From Myxococcota bacterium (GTDB lineage Bacteria > Myxococcota_C > UBA6777), in contig JAKLKB010000004.1 of assembly GCA_023150835.1 (NCBI GenBank), forward strand, positions 93,301 to 157,300: a DNA stretch of 64,000 nucleotides, in the 5' to 3' direction. A model generated the notes under the pieces. That model was not told the origin of the DNA, did not search any database, and saw only the letters and a list, made by a program, of their open reading frames with translations. Of this stretch, positions 59,017 through 64,000 are shown in pieces. A program made the translations under genes and the position numbers. The number at the start of each line of letters is the position of its first letter. Position 1 is the stretch's first letter.

Positions 59017-59180
59017 TGATGCAGTGGTCAAAAAAAGCCGTGTCACGAACGCCCAAGCGACAGAGTCGTTGTCTTGAAAGATCTGCGATCTCTTCGCCAA
59101 CACGGGGTCAAGGGGCGACAGTTCACGGCGGAGTCTGGTACCTCGCCCCACAAAATAAGCCCAGCTGCGCCAGTCCTATC
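59017..59180 (+). repeat. Family B element, forward, left end interrupted
   Basis: AAAAAAAGCCGTGTCACGAA, AAGCGACAGAGTCGTTGTCT, GGGGTCAAGGGGCGACAGTT and right end CAGCTGCGCCAGTCCTATC. It is adjacent to family A on its left. Confidence 0.82.
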
Positions 59181-59181
59181 A

Positions 59182-59952
59182 TCAAAGAGCTTTGCGGCGG
59201 CACAACGCCCACACACTTAGCCCCGGCAAACGCACTCCCTTTCGCTCCATCCATAACAACAAACGATTCTCCATTGTCAAACCATCGGATATCACTTCCG
59301 TCAACCCATCTCCGCCGCTCCAAGCCCCGATCCCACCGCCTGAAACGGACTTCCCTACAAGCTGACGCAGCTTCTCCAACAACACCGAGACTCCACGCGC
59401 TGGCAACAACGAAGCAAACAGATATCCCCAACGCACAGGCTCCAACCCCGCCCCCACCAACACAGGCTCCAGCGTCTCCCATCGATACCGCCGATAATGC
59501 GCCAAAAAACGATCGTGCTGCGCAAACAACAACTGAAACGCTGGAACCGTCACCAACACGTACCCATCCGCACGCAAACCATGCTCTACATAACGGCGCA
59601 ACAAACCAAGATCATCAGGAATATGCTCTAACACATCCAACAACAGCAACAACCCAAACCCCCTAGCCTCCACTTCTTCCACATCCCGCACAAAACGCGC
59701 CCTCGGATACTCCCGCAACAACGCGCTGATCTCTCCATCCGTAAGCGCAGGATCGACCCCCACCCAACGCGCTTCTCCGCGCAATCCTCGACACACCTCT
59801 GCCGCCGTAAACCCATCTCCACACCCCACATCCAACACCTGCAAACCCGCCGCAAGCGGCACATCCGCCACGATCTCCGCCAAAGTCCGTGCCCGCGCAA
59901 TCTCCCACGGATGACGCCTCTTCCCCTCCAATCTCGCCTCTTTCAGATCCAT
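59182..59952 (-). CDS. Class I SAM-dependent methyltransferase
   Basis: 256 aa from ATG 59952 behind AGGAGCGTGA. Motif I LQVLDVGCGDGFTAAEV, the acidic loop VGVDPAL, and motif FGLLLLLDVLEHIPDDLGLLRRY (post-I to II), then GYVLVTVPAFQLLF-x-x-HD and HYRRYRWETL. This is the UbiE/Coq5-like group that often sits with GT2 glycosyltransferases in surface-polysaccharide or lipid-linked sugar loci. Its stop lies right after the family B end (59180). It was probably in one operon with the GT2 and AsmA-like genes before the elements inserted. Confidence 0.85.
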   Translation of the reverse strand: MDLKEARLEGKRRHPWEIARARTLAEIVADVPLAAGLQVLDVGCGDGFTAAEVCRGLRGEARWVGVDPALTDGEISALLREYPRARFVRDVEEVEARGFGLLLLLDVLEHIPDDLGLLRRYVEHGLRADGYVLVTVPAFQLLFAQHDRFLAHYRRYRWETLEPVLVGAGLEPVRWGYLFASLLPARGVSVLLEKLRQLVGKSVSGGGIGAWSGGDGLTEVISDGLTMENRLLLWMERKGVRLPGLSVWALCRRKAL

Positions 59953-59989
59953 TCACGCTCCTGCTTTCTTTTTTCTCTTGTCTTCTCGT

Positions 59990-60136
59990 AAGATTTATGC
60001 CAGCGAATTTTTTGGTGGGGCGCTGCCACACACCCCGCAAGGGACGTTCGCCCCTTGACCCCGTATCGGCGAACAGATCACTGTTTTTCAAACCAACAAC
60101 TCCGTCGCTTGAAGCATCACAAACACGGGGGGTTCC
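59990..60136 (-). repeat. Family B element, reverse
   Basis: Reading the minus strand: CCCCCGTGTTTGTGATGCTT, AAGCGACGGAGTTGTTGGTT, GGGGTCAAGGGGCGAACGTC, then GGCAGCGCCCCACC. The ends have decayed. Confidence 0.8.
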
Positions 60137-60161
60137 ATCAGCCCATTTCTACCGTCCATCA

Positions 60162-60247
60162 TCTTTGCGCCGGCCCGCTATCTTTACACCTGCTCGCTAT
60201 CTTTGCGCCGGCCCGCTATCTTTACACCTGCTCGCTATCTTTGCGCC
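60162..60247. repeat. 38-bp tandem repeat at the end of the Cys-repeat gene
   Basis: TCTTTGCGCCGGCCCGCTAT plus CTTTACACCTGCTCGCTA occurs at 60162 and 60200, with a partial third copy at 60238. The last copy overlaps the stop of the minus-strand gene (60222). Confidence 0.85.
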
Positions 60248-61362
60248 TTGGTGTGCTTCTACCGCGCTTTCTTCGATACAACAAAAATACCCAAAACCCA
60301 AGCCCCCACATAGACATCCCTTCCGCGCCAACCCATCCACACAAGCATCCCGAAGCGCGCACCACAAACCCCGAATCTCTCGTTTCTTCCGATCTTTCCA
60401 CCTCCATCGCTGTTTCTCCTGCCCCTTCCACCGCTGTTTCCCCCTCCGCCTCGCCCGCGTCCCCCACGATCGTCTCTGTAGGCTCGACACAACGCCCGCC
60501 CAAACACGGCCATCCTTCGCTACATCGCTGATCGCACCCCCCACAATGCCAATCATCAAACATCAAATCGACACAACCTCCCCCACAACGCTGCGAACCC
60601 GGCGGACACACCGAAAGAATCTCACAACGACCTTTGATGCAGTCCTCTCCCAAACCACACGCCCGACCGCACGCCCCACAATGCAGCCGATCGCTCATCC
60701 CATCGACGCACTGCCCCCCACAGATCTGCTCACCTGCTGCGCAACGCCCCTTACATCGGCCACCTTCGCAGATCTCATCCTCGCCACAATCCTGCCCGCA
60801 CGCCCCACAATTCGCCGCACTTTTCTGTAGATCCACACAAACGCTCTCGCACAAGGTCTCGCTTCCCCCACAACCTTGACCCACACAAACGCCTTTCTCG
60901 CAACGTCCGCCTGCTTGGCACGCCTTCCCACAAGCCCCACAATGCGACGCTTCCATTTGAAGATCCGCACACACTGCACCACAACGCACCCAACCTGCCC
61001 GACAATCTTCGATGCACACACCTTGCGTACACGTCTGCCCCGCAGCACAGGCCCGATCACATCCTCCGCAATGGATCGGGTGGGTCTGTAGATCCACACA
61101 GAGCGCACCACACAAGCCTTGCCCCGCCGAGCATTGGGCGCTGCTCGTGTAGCGGATCTCCACCGCAAAAGCATCCACCCAAGCGTCGCTATCGCGCTTT
61201 CCGCCCGGATGACGGTCCTGTCTCGCTGTACCCGGGATCTCCATCATCAACGATCTTTTCCCACGCGCTTTGCGCCTGCGCCTCCCCACAACCCCACGCC
61301 CACACCAACACAAAGACCACCCCCATAAACCAGAACTTCGTCGCTTGTATCGTCTCGGCCAT
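60222..61362 (-). CDS. Exported Cys-repeat protein with sorting-tail-like C-terminus; frameshifted
   Basis: ATG 61362 opens MAETIQATKFWFMGVVFVLV-x-AWGCGEAQA, a clear signal peptide, then WEKIVDDGDPGYSETG, and stops at 61189. The rest, from SDAWVDAFAVEIRYTSSAQC, is in the +1 frame and runs to 60222. Without a shift the Cys part would have no signal. The Cys part has six repeats of C-G-x-x-C-V-D-L-x(6)-H-C-G-x-C-x-x-A-C. Near the end, SGCLCGWVG, a hydrophobic stretch WGLGFWVFLLY and RRKRGR resemble MYXO-CTERM-type sorting tails (Cys, helix, Arg cluster). The D-D-G-D-P-G-Y-S-E-T-G segment resembles the start of golvesin-type domains. A one-base indel near 61200, real or an assembly error, explains the two frames. 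Confidence 0.7.
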
Positions 61363-61462
61363 CGTTCGATATCTCCTTGACAGCGCGGATCATCACCGCC
61401 AACCTCACACCACCCCATCCTCCCAAACATCCATAACCCACACCAAACTGCAAGGTATTTTG

Positions 61463-62176
61463 ATGACCACAACCCAACAGCCTACCACTCCACCTCCGAC
61501 ATTTCCCAAAGCCGTTCTTCGCGTCGCGCTCATGACCCTGTTTGTGGGGGTCCTTCTCTTCGGTGCATCGGGTGATATCTATTGGCTCGGCGCTTGGATC
61601 GTCTTTGGTCTGATGATCCTTAACGTCGTCTCGAACATTGCGATCATGGCATTCCTCCATCCCGACCTGATGCTTGAGCGGATGCGTTGGAAAGAACACG
61701 CCAACGCCAAAGCATGGGACAAAAAGATCATGCCGCTGATGGCGGTGTTTGGCTCGCTTTCCATCCTCTTGGTCAGCGCACTTCAGCACCGCTTTGCGCC
61801 TTCTCTGACTGCTCCTTGGCAATTACTTGTAGGAACGAGCCTCATGTTGCTCGGACAGATGTTTGGGACATGGGCGGTGGCCTCCAATCGCTTTTTCTCA
61901 GCCATCGTACGCATCCAAACCGACCGAGGCCACGTGGTGATCGATCATGGCCCCTACGCGATCGTCCGTCACCCCGGATATGCTGGAGCCTTTCTGGTTT
62001 ATGTCGGCCTCCCTTTGCTCTTGGGGGCTTGGTGGGCTTTTGTGCCTTCGGCCTTTGCGCTCGGTTTGCTGTTCTACCGAACTGCCCGCGAAGATCAAAC
62101 GCTGTGCGAAGAACTCGACGGATACGCTGCTTACACTCAACGCGTCCGATCTCGCCTATTCCCCGGCCTTTGGTGA
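61463..62176 (+). CDS. ICMT / phospholipid-methyltransferase-like membrane protein
   Basis: 237 aa from ATG 61463 with CAAGG upstream. Five or so membrane helices (LRVALMTLFVGVLLFGASG; YWLGAWIVFGLMILNVVSNIAIMAFL). The C-terminal half has the isoprenylcysteine carboxyl methyltransferase/PEMT signature: VVIDHGPYAIVRHPGYAG, LPLLLGAW, and a final RTAREDQTLCEELDGYAAYTQRVRSRLFPGLW. The R-H-P-x-Y and E-E-L-x-x-Y residues bind SAM. Bacterial members methylate lipids or small hydrophobic compounds; the substrate here is unknown. Divergent from the Cys-repeat gene. Confidence 0.87.
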   Translation: MTTTQQPTTPPPTFPKAVLRVALMTLFVGVLLFGASGDIYWLGAWIVFGLMILNVVSNIAIMAFLHPDLMLERMRWKEHANAKAWDKKIMPLMAVFGSLSILLVSALQHRFAPSLTAPWQLLVGTSLMLLGQMFGTWAVASNRFFSAIVRIQTDRGHVVIDHGPYAIVRHPGYAGAFLVYVGLPLLLGAWWAFVPSAFALGLLFYRTAREDQTLCEELDGYAAYTQRVRSRLFPGLW

Positions 62177-62218
62177 CAGAAAGAAATCCATCGCCCCACC
62201 CGCAAAGCCCCGCGCACC

Positions 62219-63100
62219 CTACTTTTGCAGCTTTTTCGACAGACTCGGCTCGCGCATCATCGACCGAATCGACTGGATCTCCTGACGCAGACGCTGGATC
62301 TCCTTGGCTTGCGCCTCCACAAGCCGCTTTTGTGCCTCAACAGCCCGCGATTGCGCCTCCATTACCTGCTTTTGTGCCTCAACAGCCCGCGATTGCGCCT
62401 CCATCACCTGCCGTTGCGATGCAAAGGCCCGCGCTTGCGCTTGCATCGAAGCCACCACCATGCTCGTGTATTGATACAGATCCACCATGCTGCGTTTCGC
62501 ATCCACTGCCGGACTTTCGGGTTGATCTTCAAGAATAAATCCGAGATGCTTTTTGCTCTTGCTTGGATCAAAGGTGTAGCGATAGGTCGCAAGCCGAAAG
62601 CCCATCAACGTACGGTAGATAGCTTCTTGCTCGTGCGTTTCAAGATAACGGATATCGCGCTTCAAGCGGCGCGTCGAGATCGGGCACCCGCCCACTTGTT
62701 TCTTTGGGTCGGTCTTGCTGCACAAAAACAGTTGATTGCACGAATTGATCGGATCGCACTTCTCTCCCTCGCTTGTACACGTCGTCCCTTCTTTTTGGCT
62801 GGTACAAGCGCTCACCCCTTGTTGCGGGCGATGCCCACCACACGCGGGATCTCCGCAGGTCGTGTACCACTTCAATTCCCCAGCCTCATCGCTCACAACA
62901 CCATCGCTCACAACACCATCCGCAATGCCATCGCTCACAACACCATCCGCAACGCCATCCGCAATGCCATCATTCACACCACCATCCGCCGTCTTTTCGC
63001 TCTGCACTTTTTCCTGATCCACAGGACTTACACAAGCTTGGCTGCCCAACCACAGCAGCAGTCCCGCGCACACAAACAACACGCTCTGCAAACGCGCCAT
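62219..63100 (-). CDS. Lipoprotein with S74 self-cleaving chaperone domain
   Basis: 293 aa from ATG 63100 behind AGGGAGGTGTTTG. The signal peptide ends LGSQAC (lipobox). An Asp/Gly/Val repeat (SDGVVSDGIADGVVSD) and a Cys-containing region (CGDPACGG, CDPINSCNQLFLC) follow. Residues about 145-225 (STRRLKRDIRYLETHEQEAIYRTLMGFRLATYRY, KHLGFILEDQPES, MVDLYQYTSMVVASMQ) match Peptidase_S74, the intramolecular chaperone of phage tail spikes, with the Ser/Lys dyad in S-T-R-R-L-K. A coiled coil of A-V-E-A-Q-K-x-x-M-E-A-Q-S-R repeats ends the protein. The domain would help trimerise and then cut itself off (known in phage; inferred here). Confidence 0.85.
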   Translation of the reverse strand: MARLQSVLFVCAGLLLWLGSQACVSPVDQEKVQSEKTADGGVNDGIADGVADGVVSDGIADGVVSDGVVSDEAGELKWYTTCGDPACGGHRPQQGVSACTSQKEGTTCTSEGEKCDPINSCNQLFLCSKTDPKKQVGGCPISTRRLKRDIRYLETHEQEAIYRTLMGFRLATYRYTFDPSKSKKHLGFILEDQPESPAVDAKRSMVDLYQYTSMVVASMQAQARAFASQRQVMEAQSRAVEAQKQVMEAQSRAVEAQKRLVEAQAKEIQRLRQEIQSIRSMMREPSLSKKLQK

Positions 63101-63296
63101 CAAACACCTCCCTTCATTTCTTAGAAGAACCGCGCTCTCCCGCGCAAGCCTTGCTCTCTTTCTTCACGATATCGCACCTAAAAAAGTATAGGCAGCCAAA
63201 AGAAAAACTGATAGAAGAAGATTTGCTCTTCTTTTTTGCTTGTTTTCTGTATTTTTCCTCTTTTTTCACCACAAAATCATGTAAAAATAGAAGTAA
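63101..63296. other. AT-rich spacer upstream of the S74 lipoprotein
   Basis: No gene. It holds a weak AT hairpin (63215-63237) with no gene to terminate. The promoter for the lipoprotein should be here. Confidence 0.3.
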
Positions 63297-63442
63297 TCTA
63301 GTTGCAAAAAACTCGCGCTCGCGGAAGGTCTAGCGGCAGCGCTGTTAGCCTGAAAAACACCTGTTTGCTCCGCCAATACAGGGTCAAGAGAGCCGCGCTC
63401 CCTTGCGGGGTCTGGGGCAGCGCCCCATAAAAACCATCCAAC
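63297..63442 (+). repeat. Family B element, forward
   Basis: AGTTGCAAAAAACTCGCGCT, CTAGCGGCAGCGCTGTTAG, GGGTCAAGAGAGCCGCGCTC and GGGGCAGCGCCCCATAAAAA with CCAACTCGCGAGCATCC at the right end. It is among the more diverged copies. Confidence 0.75.
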
Positions 63443-63588
63443 TCGCGAGCATCCGCAGCGATCTCTTCAAACAGATCGCTAACAAACTCACGCAAACCCT
63501 GATCGAAGCAGAACAAAAACTGCTCCAACAACTCGAAGAACTGGCTCGAAACGAACTCAACGCTCTCTCTGAAATCAACCAAATTTAA
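63443..63588 (+). pseudogene. Possible short helical remnant
   Basis: An open frame from the end of the family B element reads RSDLFKQIANKLTQTLIEAE, then LLQQLEELARNELNALSEI, a coiled-coil-like helix with no start of its own. It may be the tail of a deleted gene or chance. Confidence 0.2.
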
Positions 63589-63697
63589 TTTTTTTCACCT
63601 TCTGCAACGTTTTTTTTCCACCCCTAAGGCAATCTCGTTTGGGAGACATCACCCGCAACGCGATCCGCACGATCGTTTTTGCCGAAGGGAACACAAC

Positions 63698-64000
63698 ATG
63701 GGAAAAGAACACACCTCTCCACAAATCCCCACCCTCGATCCCAGCGAACAAGCCGCCGTTATCATCGAGACCTACCTACGCAAGCACTACAACGACAGCC
63801 TCGCCGAAGAAGCCTCCGCTCTTTGGAAAGCCTTTCACCACGAACAGCCCCTGCGCTTCCGCAAAGCCCTTTCTCACGCCGCTGCTTTTCTTTGCGCGTT
63901 CTTGCGCCTGCGCCTGACCTATCCCCCCCAACAACAGGCCATCCTCAAAGAGCTACAGATCTCCACCCACGCCGTCGCTCGCTTAATTTCCCGCTACCAC
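63698..64000 (+). CDS. Hypothetical protein, 3' end outside window
   Basis: ATG 63698 with GAAGGGAACAC upstream; 101 codons are visible without a stop. It starts MGKEHTSPQIPTLDPSEQAA and continues VIIETYLRKHYNDSLAEEAS, WKAFHHEQPLRFRKALSHAA and LKELQISTHAVARLISRY. It is helical, basic and has no signal peptide or membrane segment (AFLCAFLRLRLTY is only mildly hydrophobic). I do not recognise it. Confidence 0.6.
   Translation, partial: MGKEHTSPQIPTLDPSEQAAVIIETYLRKHYNDSLAEEASALWKAFHHEQPLRFRKALSHAAAFLCAFLRLRLTYPPQQQAILKELQISTHAVARLISRYH

Noticed and set aside
63215-63237. AAGAAGA/TCTTCTT hairpin with T-run as an intrinsic terminator
   Set aside because: The stem is AT-only and no plus-strand gene ends nearby. 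It probably reflects the AT-rich spacer.

Overview
This window looks like chromosomal DNA of a Myxococcota-like or other former deltaproteobacterial lineage. That is inferred from gene content, not from a marker gene: several large lipoproteins built from Cys-rich C-G-x-C-V-D-L / H-C-G-x-C-G repeats, MopE-like C-D-x-x-D-x-D-C-D-G metal-binding repeats, a C-terminal Cys-TM-Arg sorting-tail look-alike, Ser/Thr kinases and a pseudokinase, a 7TMR-DISM hybrid histidine kinase, a sigma factor facing a kinase that carries an anti-sigma-type zinc motif, and long proteins with low-complexity linkers. Most genes are GC-rich and have clear GGAGG-type ribosome sites. No rRNA, tRNA, CRISPR array or intact transposase was seen. 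Layout: 1-5.2 kb carries a GH13 glucosidase (cut by the window edge), a THUMP-type rRNA methyltransferase, a secreted Cys-rich protein and an HExxH lipoprotein. 5.3-13.6 kb carries a Cys-repeat lipoprotein, the hybrid kinase, two paralogous small lipoproteins and an exported nickel superoxide dismutase. 14.0-15.9 kb is a DarT-DarG toxin-antitoxin pair with its own promoter. 16-24 kb carries a TolB-like propeller, a phospholipase-D-fold protein flanked by two starch-binding-type modules, a MopE/Cys-repeat lipoprotein and a YgiQ-type radical SAM enzyme. 23.6-37.1 kb is a signalling block: tail-anchored repeat protein, translationally coupled pseudokinase, double cNMP-binding protein, sigma factor, anti-sigma-like Ser/Thr kinase, a membrane protein and a CBS pair.

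37.4-45 kb is metabolic: an F420-oxidoreductase-like NAD(P)-binding protein, HutG and HutF (last two steps of the formylglutamate route of histidine breakdown), GlpD, an alpha/beta hydrolase and an acetamidase/formamidase. 45-49.3 kb is an eroded accessory island: remnants of a nucleotidyltransferase/partner pair, a HicB with a truncated HicA, a T5orf172 (GIY-YIG-type) protein, a DNA methyltransferase stub and a lipoprotein whose 3' end runs through repeat elements. 50.1-53.7 kb is one 1193-aa gene joining an MJ1316/DUF504 domain, an endonuclease/exonuclease/phosphatase domain, a 2H (LigT) phosphoesterase and a eukaryote-type poly(A) polymerase. This apparent all-in-one RNA-end processing protein is the most striking gene here. 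54.5-64 kb carries a truncated sigma factor, a secreted two-repeat protein, an AsmA-like/GT2/methyltransferase set, a frameshifted Cys-repeat protein, an ICMT-like methyltransferase and a lipoprotein with an S74 self-cleaving chaperone domain.

Overlaid on this are three families of short non-coding repeats. Family A (about 113 bp, 12 copies) has inverted ends TACGAAATCCG/CGGATATCGTA around a GC hairpin. Family B (about 170 bp, 13 copies plus one fragment) has, in its best copy, 16-bp perfect terminal inverted repeats and a 7-bp target duplication. Family C is a 96-bp inverted pair. They abut stop codons, nest in one another, truncate genes, extend an ORF and have amplified internally. They behave like miniature inverted-repeat transposable elements. 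In-frame tandem repeats are also common in protein linkers.
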